From an uncultured Flavobacteriaceae bacterium (lineage in GTDB: Bacteria; Bacteroidota; Bacteroidia; Flavobacteriales; Flavobacteriaceae): a DNA stretch of 64,000 nt. Below, one piece after another: positions 19,570 through 28,792 of the stretch. The notes under the pieces are model-generated. The model ran no database searches, was not told the origin of the DNA, and saw only the letters and a program-made list of their open reading frames with translations. Position 1 is the first letter of the stretch. Each line of letters starts with the position of its first letter. The stretch spans positions 62,001 to 126,000 of the forward strand of contig CAJYAG010000005.1 in NCBI GenBank assembly GCA_913065125.1, given 5' to 3'. Both the position numbers and the translations under genes were made by a program.

Positions 19570-20214
19570 TTAAATTAACTCTATTAAATCTTTGTTTTTA
19601 TGCACCCATTTAGAAAGCGACTCTGTGTTTGAAGAAACATCTAATTTAGAAATGATATTAGAGCGGTGTTTTTCAACTGTTCTTTTTGATATTGATAAAA
19701 TTTCTGCCATTTGTTTGGTGGAGTTTTCGTTTGCAATTAACCTTATAATTGTTCTTTCTGAGGGTGAAAGAAATTTTATTTTTTCTAATTCTGGAGAAAC
19801 TTCTTGATCAAATATTTCATTAAAAGTGGAACTTGCATAAAACTGCCCTTTTAAAACAGATTGAATACATTTTTTTATTTCTTCAAAAGGTTCATCTTTT
19901 AACAAATAACCATCAATATTCATTTTTTTTGCTTTTAACACAAACCCTTTTTCTTTATAAGAAGTAAGAATAATAAATTTTGTTTCTGATGCAACTTCTT
20001 TGCTTTTTTTTATAACTTCAAATCCAGATAATAAAGGCATGTTAATGTCTAAAATGGCAATAGTAGGTTTATTTAAAGTAATCATTTCTAAAGCTTGTTC
20101 TCCGTTTGTTGCACCTTCTAAAACATTAAGATTTAGCGTTAGTAATTCATTTCTTAATCCTTTTAATAATAAAGGATGGTCGTCTGCTACAAGGATACTT
20201 ATTGTATTATTCAT
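19570..20214 (-). CDS. LuxR/NarL-family response regulator
   Basis: 214 aa. The receiver domain (about 5-125) has the acidic pair DD (11-12), phospho-acceptor Asp56 in AILDINMP, Thr in ILTSYKE and Lys in YLLKDEP. The C-terminal helix-turn-helix of the LuxR type (about 148-205) reads LSPSERTIIRLIANENSTKQ and SKRTVEKHRSN. It binds DNA when phosphorylated by its partner kinase. The start overlaps the kinase stop by 8 nt, so the pair is translationally coupled. Target genes are unknown. Confidence 0.93.
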   Translation of the reverse strand: MNNTISILVADDHPLLLKGLRNELLTLNLNVLEGATNGEQALEMITLNKPTIAILDINMPLLSGFEVIKKSKEVASETKFIILTSYKEKGFVLKAKKMNIDGYLLKDEPFEEIKKCIQSVLKGQFYASSTFNEIFDQEVSPELEKIKFLSPSERTIIRLIANENSTKQMAEILSISKRTVEKHRSNIISKLDVSSNTESLSKWVHKNKDLIELI

Positions 20215-22084
20215 TTTTTATGGGTATAGAAAATATAAAACTTGTTCCGTTATTTGGTTTGCTATCAATAGAAAGGTTTCCATTCATAATTCGTATACGC
20301 TCAAAGATAGTTTTAAGTCCTAAGCTATTTTTCTTTTTGCTATCGTTTATATTAAAACCTTTTCCATTATCAGAAATTAGCGTAATAATTGCGTTATCTT
20401 CTTTTTTAATACTTACTGTTACCGATTTTGCTTTTGCATGTTTAATAATATTTGTCAAACATTCTTGTATCAACCTATAAAAATTAAGGCTAGTACTTTC
20501 TGTAAAAAACTCATTTACATTATCAATATCCACAGAAAAAAATAATTCTGTTTGCTCATCATAATCGTTAATTAACTGCTCAATACTTTCAGACAATCCT
20601 AATTGTTTTAACAATGCTGGATACAATCCTCTAGAAATACTCCTTACTTCTTCTAATGCATTATTAGTTAAAACAGTAATTTCTTTTTGGTTTTCGTTTT
20701 GTGATTTCCTTTTAATTAATGTTAATTGCTGACCAACACTATCGTGCAATTCTCTGGCAATTCTTGTTCGTTCTTCTTCTTGTGACACTAATAAGTTTTC
20801 AGAAAATTGCTGTTGTAATTTTTTCTCTTTTTTAACCGCATTTCTAGATTTATATAAGGTGATAAATAAAAAAACAGCCAACAATCCTGTTCCACCAAAA
20901 AGCAACCACTGATTTTTAACCTTATTTTCTGCATCTAATATGGCTATATTACTTTCTTGCGTTACAATTTTTAAATTCTTTTTTTCGGTTTCGTACTTTA
21001 TTTGCATTTCGTTAATGCTGGCAATTTTTTCGATAGAAAAAAGGCTATCTTGTAAAACATGATATTGCTTTAAATTCTTAATGGAGTTTTTATAATTGCC
21101 TAAACTATATTCTATATTTGACAAGACAAAATATGCATACCTTTCTTGATGCAAACTCCGATTTTTTGCATAATCAATTGCTTTTAAAGCATATTTTTTA
21201 GCGTTAATTAAATCACCTATTTCAATATATGTTTCTGAAATATCGTTACATGTATGCGCTGCACTTCCATATTTTTTTATTTTTAATTTAAGATCTAAGG
21301 CTTGAAAAAGATACTCAAGTGACTCTTCATAATTTTTAATTCTTCTAAAAGAAGAGCCTATGTTTCCCAACAAAACAGATTCTCTGTTTTGTAAATTATT
21401 TTTTTGCGCTATTGGTAATGCTTTTCTATATAATTCGATTCCTTTTAAAATTTCCCCTTCTTTCTGATAGCTTGCTCCGAGGTTTGATAAATTAAATACA
21501 ACACCAGCTTTATCGTTTAGTTCGCTATAAATCTCTAAAGCTCTATTAAAGTTGTTTTGTGCTTTTTTTAAATTTAGTGTTAGTAAATAAACTCTTCCAA
21601 TACTTTCTAAACCTAAGGCAATATTCTTTTTATCTTGTATTCTTTCAGAAATTTCAAGCGCTTTAAAATAATTAAACAATGCCTTTTCATAGGAGGCCTT
21701 ATTGTAATAAACTGCTCCTAATCTTAAATAAGAATTTGCAGTTTCAGCATTATTCTTTGTTTCTTTAAAAATTTTTAGAGCAGTAGTATAATGGATGATT
21801 GCCTCAGAATATCTTTTTTCTTTCACATACAAATCCCCTAAATAAAAATTTCCTAATGCAATTAAGGGATGGTCTTTAATTTCTTTAGATTTTTCTAATC
21901 CAAAAGAAAAAGGAACAAAAGCTTCTTTATATTTTTCTGTTAACAAGAGTGCATTCCCTTTTAAATAATCCTTCTTAATCTGAGCTGAAGAAAAAGGTGT
22001 AAGAACAATACCTTTTGATTTATTATTTTGAGAAACTGTTGCAATTGTAAATAACAAAAAAAATATAGAGAAAAGATGTTTCAC
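20207..22084 (-). CDS. TPR-containing sensor histidine kinase (HisKA_3 type)
   Basis: 625 aa with a signal peptide (1-18). About seven TPR units span 70-340 outside the membrane, then a short coiled segment and one membrane helix (about 393-412). The dimerisation/phosphotransfer domain has His447 in ARELHDSVGQQL and the HATPase domain has ISDNGKGFN. This architecture (TPR sensor plus NarL-type kinase) is common in Bacteroidota; the ligand is unknown. It appears to start at GTG (22082-22084). The gene is 8 nt overlapped with its response regulator and is divergent from the HYC_CC_PP copper-locus gene across 154 bp; a functional link with copper is possible but not shown. Confidence 0.9.
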   Translation of the reverse strand: MKHLFSIFFLLFTIATVSQNNKSKGIVLTPFSSAQIKKDYLKGNALLLTEKYKEAFVPFSFGLEKSKEIKDHPLIALGNFYLGDLYVKEKRYSEAIIHYTTALKIFKETKNNAETANSYLRLGAVYYNKASYEKALFNYFKALEISERIQDKKNIALGLESIGRVYLLTLNLKKAQNNFNRALEIYSELNDKAGVVFNLSNLGASYQKEGEILKGIELYRKALPIAQKNNLQNRESVLLGNIGSSFRRIKNYEESLEYLFQALDLKLKIKKYGSAAHTCNDISETYIEIGDLINAKKYALKAIDYAKNRSLHQERYAYFVLSNIEYSLGNYKNSIKNLKQYHVLQDSLFSIEKIASINEMQIKYETEKKNLKIVTQESNIAILDAENKVKNQWLLFGGTGLLAVFLFITLYKSRNAVKKEKKLQQQFSENLLVSQEEERTRIARELHDSVGQQLTLIKRKSQNENQKEITVLTNNALEEVRSISRGLYPALLKQLGLSESIEQLINDYDEQTELFFSVDIDNVNEFFTESTSLNFYRLIQECLTNIIKHAKAKSVTVSIKKEDNAIITLISDNGKGFNINDSKKKNSLGLKTIFERIRIMNGNLSIDSKPNNGTSFIFSIPIKNE

Positions 22085-22222
22085 AGAGTTTTTTTTAAAA
22101 GCATAAATTTAAAGAAAACTATTTATTATTTTGGAAGGTAATTTAATTTTATTAAAAAATAACGAATGTAGAAGTTCTTTTAAAATTTTTGTTAAACAAA
22201 AAAAAAGATAATTATAATTTCA

Positions 22223-22230
22223 TACATTTG
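22223..22230 (+). promoter_or_regulatory. -7 box upstream of the HYC_CC_PP gene
   Basis: TACATTTG is a perfect TAnnTTTG but ends only 8 nt before the ATG. If it is used, the transcript would have almost no leader. No TTG is found at the expected -33 distance. Confidence 0.45.
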
Positions 22231-22238
22231 TATTCAGT

Positions 22239-22652
22239 ATGAAAAAAGTATTCCATAAAATAATATCTATGTTAATGGCCGTAATGGTGTTGTTTTCTAC
22301 AATGTCGTTTACTGTAGACATGCATTATTGTGGAGATACCTTGGTTGAAACTGCTGTTTTTCATAAAACAGAAGGTTGCGGAATGGAAATGAAAAATTCT
22401 ACGACCAAAGATTGTTCTGTAATTAATAGCAATTGTTGTTCTAACAATCAAATTGTTGCTGATGGTCAAGATCAATTACAAGTTTCTATAGTAAAACTTT
22501 CACTTGAACAACAACTATTTATTACTTCTTTTGTAGATGCTTATAACACCCTTTTTAAAGTTGTTACAGAACATACTAATTCTTACAGAAATTATTTTCC
22601 TCCATTTGTCGTCAGAGAACTCTACAAGCTTGACGAAACGTATTTAATTTGA
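22239..22652 (+). CDS. HYC_CC_PP family protein (copper-locus small exported protein)
   Basis: 137 aa with an N-terminal hydrophobic signal or anchor (about 8-27). The family signature is visible in order: MHYCGD (His-Tyr-Cys), NSNCCSN (the CC pair) and YFPPF (the PP pair). The family is known by its motifs; its biochemical role is not established. Conserved Cys, His and Met residues (GCGMEMKN) and its position as first gene of the copper efflux locus suggest metal binding or sensing in the envelope. It is followed after 111 bp by cusA, with a dyad in between. Confidence 0.85.
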   Translation: MKKVFHKIISMLMAVMVLFSTMSFTVDMHYCGDTLVETAVFHKTEGCGMEMKNSTTKDCSVINSNCCSNNQIVADGQDQLQVSIVKLSLEQQLFITSFVDAYNTLFKVVTEHTNSYRNYFPPFVVRELYKLDETYLI

Positions 22653-22672
22653 TTTTTAAACAATAACCTTTT

Positions 22673-22703
22673 TTGTCCTACAGGTATATATCCTTTAGGA
22701 TAA
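22673..22703. promoter_or_regulatory. 31-bp imperfect dyad upstream of cusA (candidate operator or attenuator)
   Basis: The arms TTGTCCTACAGG and CCTTTAGGATAA mirror each other with two mismatched pairs around an AT-only centre at 22688. It lies 20 nt after the HYC_CC_PP stop and 60 nt before the cusA ATG. In RNA it would fold into a hairpin of about 12 bp, one G-U pair and one mismatch, without a clean T tract. As DNA it looks like a two-fold symmetric protein-binding site. Confidence 0.55.
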
Positions 22704-22763
22704 ATTTTAGTATTCGGTGTTTTCCAAAAATATCAATGTTTAACTGTTTAATTATCAAAGCTA

Positions 22764-25700
22764 ATGCTAAATAAAAGCATCAAATTTTTAATAGAAAATA
22801 AACTCGTAGCCGTTTTGTTACTTGTCCTTTTTATAGGATGGGGAACTGTAAATGCACCTTTTAATTGGGATACAGGATTTTTACCTAGCAATCCTGTAGC
22901 TGTTGACGCCATTCCTGATATTGGCGAAAATCAGCAAATTGTTTTTACAAAATGGGATGGTCGTTCGCCTCAAGATATTGAAGATCAAATTACCTATCCT
23001 TTAACAACTTCTTTGTTAGGAATTCCTGGAGTAAAAACAATTCGTAGTTCTTCTATGTTTGGATTTTCTAGTATCTACATCATTTTTGAAGAAGATGTAG
23101 AATTTTATTGGAGTCGAAGTAGAATTCTTGAAAAATTAAATTCCTTACCAAGTAATTTATTACCAAACGGAGTAAATCCTGCTTTAGGTCCAGATGCAAC
23201 AGGTTTGGGGCAAATATTTTGGTATACGTTAGAAGGTCGTGACCAAAAAGGAAACGTTACTGGCGGTTGGGATTTACAAGAATTAAGAAGTATTCAAGAT
23301 TATTATGTAAAATATGCGTTATCTTCTGCAAGTGGCGTTTCTGAAGTTGCTTCTATTGGTGGTTATGTGCAAGAATATCAAATTGATGTCAATCCAGAAT
23401 TGATGCGTCAATACAACATTGGTTTAAGTCAAGTTGTAAAAGCAGTTAAAGAGAGTAATAAAGATATTGGAGCACAAACTTTAGAAATTAATCAAGCGGA
23501 ATATTTAGTGCGTGGTTTGGGGTATATAAAATCTATTTCTGACATTGAAAATGCAGTTGTAGTTTCTAAAGATTTTGTTTCTATAAAAATTAAAGACATT
23601 GGAAAAGTTACATTAGGCCCAGCTGCTCGAAGAGGAATTTTAGACAAAGAAGGCGCAGAAGTTGTTGGCGGAGTTGTGGTTGCTCGTTATGGAGCAAATC
23701 CAATGGAAGTCATAAACAATGTAAAAGAAAAAATGAATGAGTTAAGTGCTGGATTGCCTTCAAAAATATTGAAAGATGGCAGCACTTCGCAAGTAACAAT
23801 TGTTCCTTTTTATGACAGATCAGAATTAATTCAAGAAACTTTAGGAACATTAAACGAAGCATTAACCTTAGAAATTTTAATCACCATTTTAGTGATTATG
23901 GTTATGGTTTTTAATCTCCGAGCTTCCATTTTAATATCTGGTTTGTTGCCCGTCGCAGTATTAATGGTATTTATTGCGATGAAAATTTTTAATGTTGATG
24001 CAAATATTGTAGCACTCTCTGGTATTGCTATTGCAATTGGAACCATGGTAGATGTTGGTGTTATTCTTTCAGAAAATATTATTAGGCATTTAGATGAAAA
24101 TGAAAATATCATTCCGAAAGAGCAAGAAACGAACAACGAGGGAGCTCTTCTAACTAATCAGAATAAAAAACGTTCAATTAACGAAATTGTGTACACTGCT
24201 ACAACCGAAGTTTCAGGAGCAATTATTACAGCCGTTTTAACAACCATAATTAGTTTTATTCCAGTTTTTACAATGATTGGCGCTGAAGGGAAATTATTTA
24301 GACCTTTGGCTTTTACAAAAACATTTGCTTTAGTTGCATCTATTCTTGTTGCTTTATTTTTAATTCCGCCTTTTGCAGCATTTTTATTTAGAAGAAAAAG
24401 CATCAAAAAATCTTTTAGTTACCTTATAAATATTGCTTTACTATTCGCTGGAATAGCAGGTATCATTTATGGATATTGGCTTGGAATAATCGTAATTGCT
24501 TTTGGAATTACAGGAATCTTAAAACTTCAAAAAAAAATAAACGAAAAACGAGCAAACTATATCAATATTATTATTTCTGTAGCTGCAATTGTATTTCTAT
24601 TAGCAGAATACTGGAGACCTTTAGGTGTTGATAAAAGTATTTTCTGGAATCTTATTTTCGTCGGAATTATTTGTTTCGGATTACTAAGTGTTTTCTCCAT
24701 ATTTATAAAGTTTTACACACGTATTTTAAGATGGTGTTTAGATAATAAAATCTTGTTTTTATCTATTCCTACAGCAATTGTAATTGCTGGATTTTTTATC
24801 ATGAAAAACACAGGAAAAGAATTTATGCCATCATTAAATGAAGGGTCTTTCTTATTGATGCCAACTTCAATGCCACATTCTGGAGTTGAAGAAAACAAAC
24901 GTGTTTTACAACAGCTAGATATGGCCGTTGCTAGTATTCCCGAAATTAAAACCGTTGTTGGAAAAGCTGGTAGAACAGAATCTGCTTTAGATCCTGCTCC
25001 TTTATCAATGTATGAAAACATGATTCAGTACAAACCTGAATATATGTTGAATGAAAAAGGAGAACGTCAGCGTTATAAAGTAAATAATGATGGTGAATTT
25101 GTATTGAAAAACGGAATGTCATTGCGAGCGGATCAGCGTGAAGCGTGGCAATCTATCAATGCAAAAGAACAGCTTATTCCAGACAACGATGGCGAGTTTT
25201 ATAGAAACTGGCGACCAGGAATAAAATCTCCAAACGATATTTGGAATGAAATTGTGCGTGTAACAAAATTGCCAGGAGTTACTTCTGCACCAAAATTACA
25301 ACCAATTGAAACACGATTGGTAATGTTGCAAACAGGAATGCGTGCACCGATGGGAATAAAAGTAAAGGGCCAAGATTTAAAGCAAATTGAAGCTTTTGGA
25401 GTTGCCCTAGAAACGATTTTAAAACAAGCAAAAGGTGTTAAAGTAGAAGCTGTTTTTGCTGATAGAATTGTTGGCAAACCTTATTTATTAATTGATATTG
25501 ATAGAGAAAAGATTGCTCGTTATGGAATTTCGATACAAGATGTACAAAGTATTATTGAAGTTGCAATTGGTGGAATACAAATAACACAAACTGTTGAAGG
25601 ACGAGAACGGTATGGTGTTCGTGTTCGTTATCCTAGAGAACTAAGAGCAAATCCAACAGATTTAAAAAATATTTACATTCCTGTTGCAAACGGTAATCAA

Positions 25701-26525
25701 ATTCCTTTGAATGAATTGGCGAAAATTAAATATGAACAAGGTCCGCAAGTAATTAAAAGTGAAGACACTTTTTTAGTTGGTTATGTGTTGTTTGATAAGT
25801 TAGACGGATTTGCAGAAGTAAATGTTGTTGAAAATGCACAAGCTTTGATTCAATCAAAAATTGATGCAAGAGAATTAGTTGTTCCAAAAGGAATTAATTA
25901 CACGTTTACAGGAACTTATGAAAATCAACTAAGAGCAGAAAAAACACTATCGGTTGTGGTGCCTTTAGCATTGGCAATTATCTTTTTAATTCTGTATTTT
26001 CAGTTTCGATCTGTAGCAACATCACTAATGGTTTTTACTGGAATTGCTGTTGCTTTTTCTGGTGGATTTATTATGATTTGGCTGTACGGACAAGATTGGT
26101 TTTTTAACATCAATTTCTTTGGCGAAAATCTTCGCGATTTATTTCAAATGAAAACCATCAATTTAAGTGTTGCTGTTTGGGTTGGATTTATTGCGCTTTT
26201 CGGAATTGCAACAGACGATGGCGTTGTTATGGCAACCTATTTAACACAAACATTTGATAGAAATAAACCAGAAAGCAGAAAAGAGATTAGAGCATCTATT
26301 GTTGAAGCTGGAGAAAAAAGAATTCGTCCTTGTTTAATGACAACCGCAACAACCATTTTAGCGCTATTGCCAATTCTTACATCAACAGGAAGAGGAAGTG
26401 ACATTATGATCCCAATGGCAATTCCAAGTTTTGGCGGAATGTTAGTTGCATTAATTACCTTATTTGTCGTTCCGGTTTTATTTAGCTGGAAACAAGAATT
26501 TCAACTTAAAAGAACAGCAAAATGA
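22764..26525 (+). CDS. cusA: CusA/CzcA-family heavy-metal RND efflux pump (Cu/Ag type)
   Basis: 1253 aa, about 200 longer than E. coli CusA. The RND layout is present: a first helix (about 12-30), a periplasmic porter region, helices with GIAIAIGTMVDVGVIL in TM4, and a second half with VGFIALFGIATDDGVV in the equivalent position. The copper/silver methionine triad of CusA is conserved at about Met699 (LLMPTSMP), Met749 (PAPLSMYEN) and Met854 (RLVMLQTGM). This marks a monovalent Cu/Ag exporter rather than a Zn/Co/Cd pump. Extra length comes partly from an insert of three to four hydrophobic helices at about 545-650, as in other Bacteroidota homologues. Its stop overlaps the TolC gene start (ATGA). 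Confidence 0.93.
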   Translation: MLNKSIKFLIENKLVAVLLLVLFIGWGTVNAPFNWDTGFLPSNPVAVDAIPDIGENQQIVFTKWDGRSPQDIEDQITYPLTTSLLGIPGVKTIRSSSMFGFSSIYIIFEEDVEFYWSRSRILEKLNSLPSNLLPNGVNPALGPDATGLGQIFWYTLEGRDQKGNVTGGWDLQELRSIQDYYVKYALSSASGVSEVASIGGYVQEYQIDVNPELMRQYNIGLSQVVKAVKESNKDIGAQTLEINQAEYLVRGLGYIKSISDIENAVVVSKDFVSIKIKDIGKVTLGPAARRGILDKEGAEVVGGVVVARYGANPMEVINNVKEKMNELSAGLPSKILKDGSTSQVTIVPFYDRSELIQETLGTLNEALTLEILITILVIMVMVFNLRASILISGLLPVAVLMVFIAMKIFNVDANIVALSGIAIAIGTMVDVGVILSENIIRHLDENENIIPKEQETNNEGALLTNQNKKRSINEIVYTATTEVSGAIITAVLTTIISFIPVFTMIGAEGKLFRPLAFTKTFALVASILVALFLIPPFAAFLFRRKSIKKSFSYLINIALLFAGIAGIIYGYWLGIIVIAFGITGILKLQKKINEKRANYINIIISVAAIVFLLAEYWRPLGVDKSIFWNLIFVGIICFGLLSVFSIFIKFYTRILRWCLDNKILFLSIPTAIVIAGFFIMKNTGKEFMPSLNEGSFLLMPTSMPHSGVEENKRVLQQLDMAVASIPEIKTVVGKAGRTESALDPAPLSMYENMIQYKPEYMLNEKGERQRYKVNNDGEFVLKNGMSLRADQREAWQSINAKEQLIPDNDGEFYRNWRPGIKSPNDIWNEIVRVTKLPGVTSAPKLQPIETRLVMLQTGMRAPMGIKVKGQDLKQIEAFGVALETILKQAKGVKVEAVFADRIVGKPYLLIDIDREKIARYGISIQDVQSIIEVAIGGIQITQTVEGRERYGVRVRYPRELRANPTDLKNIYIPVANGNQIPLNELAKIKYEQGPQVIKSEDTFLVGYVLFDKLDGFAEVNVVENAQALIQSKIDARELVVPKGINYTFTGTYENQLRAEKTLSVVVPLALAIIFLILYFQFRSVATSLMVFTGIAVAFSGGFIMIWLYGQDWFFNINFFGENLRDLFQMKTINLSVAVWVGFIALFGIATDDGVVMATYLTQTFDRNKPESRKEIRASIVEAGEKRIRPCLMTTATTILALLPILTSTGRGSDIMIPMAIPSFGGMLVALITLFVVPVLFSWKQEFQLKRTAK

Positions 26526-27751
26526 AACACTTAAAATTCAATCTTAAAACAGTTATTTTTCTTTGTTCTTTTTTCTTTATTCTTAAAGGAAATGCACAAC
26601 AGTTAGAAACACTAATAAACGATGCTTTAAAGAACAATCCTGAGATTAAAAAATTTGATTATCAACATAAAATTGCTTCAGAAAAAATACACGAAGTAAA
26701 TAGCTTGCCGAATACCGAATTTAATTTGGGTGTTATGGCAATCTCACCAGAAATGAATATGCCGATGCAACGTTTTAAGGTTTCTGTAATGCAAATGTTG
26801 CCTTGGTTTGGAACCATATCAGCAAGAAAAAATTATGCGACAACACTGGCAGAAGCTGAGTTTGTGGAAGTAACTATCGCTAAGCGAAAATTGGTGCTTT
26901 CTGTTTCTAAATTGTATTACCAACTCTATGAAATTAATGCCAAGCAAAAAGTGCTTGATAAAAGTATTGAGCTATTAAAGCACTACGAACGTCTAGCACT
27001 GACTGCGTTAGAAGTTAGTAAAGCATCTGCGGTAGATGTTTTAAAGTTACAAATAAGACAGAATGAACTTAATCAAGAAAAAGCAGTTTTAATTCAACAA
27101 TATAACGGAATTCAAGCAGCAATAAACAGCAAGTTAAATCGGAGTTATAACACCAAAGTAACGATAGAATCTTCGCCAGAAATTCCGGAAGAAGATACTC
27201 TTTATGATTATGAAACACTCGCTTTAAATCCAGAATTGCTTAAATATGATAAGTTGTACCAATCTGTTGAACTTTCGGAATTGTTAAATCAAAAAGAAAA
27301 AAAACCAATGATTGGTGTTGGTTTGGAGTACATCAATCAAGAAAGTAACGGAATGATTACCAGTCCTTTTAAAGATATGATAATGCCCATGGTATCTATA
27401 ACGCTACCTATTTTTAATAAGAAGTACACATCACAAACCAAACAAAATGAACTGCGAAAAAAAGTGTTGCAATTTCAAAAAGATGATCGATTGAATGGGT
27501 TAAAAGCAGATTTATCAAAAGCTATTTCTTTGCGTAATCAGTCACGAATTAAATTTAATACTCAAAGTAAAAATTTAAAACAAGCTAAAAACGTCGAAGA
27601 AATTATCCTTAAAAAATACGAAACCGGAACTATTAATTTTAATGACATTTTAGACATTCAAGAATTGCAATTAAAATTTCAAATCAATCAAATAGAAGCT
27701 ATCAAAACATATTATTTACAAACAACAATTATTAATTATTTAAAACAATAA
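26522..27751 (+). CDS. TolC-family outer-membrane efflux protein
   Basis: 409 aa with a signal peptide ending near KGNAQQ (about residue 25). Two OEP-type long helical repeats follow (about 27-210 and 225-409), with heptad-rich segments. It forms the outer-membrane channel through which the RND pump discharges metal. Translation is coupled to cusA by a 4-nt overlap. It is the CusC-equivalent by position but shows no lipobox, so I do not use the symbol. Confidence 0.9.
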   Translation: MKHLKFNLKTVIFLCSFFFILKGNAQQLETLINDALKNNPEIKKFDYQHKIASEKIHEVNSLPNTEFNLGVMAISPEMNMPMQRFKVSVMQMLPWFGTISARKNYATTLAEAEFVEVTIAKRKLVLSVSKLYYQLYEINAKQKVLDKSIELLKHYERLALTALEVSKASAVDVLKLQIRQNELNQEKAVLIQQYNGIQAAINSKLNRSYNTKVTIESSPEIPEEDTLYDYETLALNPELLKYDKLYQSVELSELLNQKEKKPMIGVGLEYINQESNGMITSPFKDMIMPMVSITLPIFNKKYTSQTKQNELRKKVLQFQKDDRLNGLKADLSKAISLRNQSRIKFNTQSKNLKQAKNVEEIILKKYETGTINFNDILDIQELQLKFQINQIEAIKTYYLQTTIINYLKQ

Positions 27752-27755
27752 AAAA

Positions 27756-28337
27756 ATGAAACATTTAAAAACAACAACAGGTATTTTAGCAATCGTATTT
27801 ATTGCACTTACAGCAACTTCGTGCAAGGAGAACAAAAAAGATAGTGACAATATTGTTAATCATCAAACAGAAATGAAAGATGAAGATCATTCTAACATGA
27901 ATCAAAAGAATACAGCAACAACTGCAGTTATTGAAGCATACATTCAGGTTAAAAATGGTTTAGTAGAAGAAAGTAAAGACAATGCAGCAAAAGGAGCTAC
28001 TGCAATGTTAACTGCTTTTTCGAAATTTGACATGACTAAATTGTCTGCTGAAACGCATAAAAACTATATGGAAATATATGAAAGTGCAAAAGAACATGCA
28101 ACACATATTGTAAAAAGTGATATTAAACATCAAAGAGAACATTTTGAAACATTAAGCGGTGATATTACAGACTTAATTGATTTACTTGGAACAGAAAAAA
28201 CGTTGTATCAAGATTTTTGTCCGATGGCAAATAACAATAAAGGAGCTTATTGGATCAGTGAAGTTAAAAATATTAGGAATCCTTATTTTGGATCAAGAAT
28301 GATGAAATGTGGTTCAGTAAAGAAGCAAATTAATTAA
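27756..28337 (+). CDS. DUF3347 lipoprotein of the copper locus
   Basis: 193 aa. The lipoprotein signal ends at TATSC (Cys23), then a short Met/His-rich linker (HQTEMKDEDHSNMNQ) leads into a DUF3347 domain (about 55-190) ending with FCPMANNNKGAYW and MKCGSV. The Cys, Met and His residues could bind copper(I); the domain's function is not settled. The same domain is fused to the C-terminus of the CusB-like adaptor at 32523-34274. It lies 4 nt after the TolC gene and directly abuts the haem-binding gene. Confidence 0.85.
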   Translation: MKHLKTTTGILAIVFIALTATSCKENKKDSDNIVNHQTEMKDEDHSNMNQKNTATTAVIEAYIQVKNGLVEESKDNAAKGATAMLTAFSKFDMTKLSAETHKNYMEIYESAKEHATHIVKSDIKHQREHFETLSGDITDLIDLLGTEKTLYQDFCPMANNNKGAYWISEVKNIRNPYFGSRMMKCGSVKKQIN

Positions 28338-28790
28338 TTGAAAATACTAAAAATCATACTATTAATTTTATTGGTTGTGTTTGTGGGAATTCAGTTTATT
28401 CCCACAAATAGCAATCAAAGTAAAACGATACCAAAAACTGATTTTATGTTTGTGAATACTATTCCTAACAATATCAAAAAAAAATTACAGGTATCTTGTT
28501 ATGATTGTCATAGTAATAACACCAATTATCCTTGGTATAATAAAATTCAGCCTGTTGCTTGGTTTTTAGAAGATCATATAAAAGACGGAAAAAAAGAATT
28601 AAATTTTAATACTTGGAATACTTATTCTACTAGGAGAAAAAAGAGTAAATTAAAATCAATTATCAGTCAAATTAAAGATGATGAAATGCCATTAACATCT
28701 TATACATTTATACATGCTGATGCAAAATTCACTAAAAAAGAAAAAAAAGAAATTATAGAATGGCTTACACAATTAAGAGATAGTGTTTAA
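28338..28790 (+). CDS. Small haem-binding domain protein (CxxCH)
   Basis: 150 aa. One N-terminal membrane segment (about 3-20) is followed by a periplasmic domain of the Haem_bd type with a covalent haem motif CYDCH (Cys54, Cys57, His58) and the conserved SNNTNYPWY and PVAWFLEDH. It is probably a membrane-anchored monohaem cytochrome-like protein; a distal Met or His ligand is not certain. The start is TTG at 28338-28340, directly after the preceding stop codon, and no ATG lies in frame before the membrane segment. In a copper locus it may take part in redox control or simply ride along; this is open. Confidence 0.82.
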   Translation: MKILKIILLILLVVFVGIQFIPTNSNQSKTIPKTDFMFVNTIPNNIKKKLQVSCYDCHSNNTNYPWYNKIQPVAWFLEDHIKDGKKELNFNTWNTYSTRRKKSKLKSIISQIKDDEMPLTSYTFIHADAKFTKKEKKEIIEWLTQLRDSV

Positions 28791-28792
28791 AG

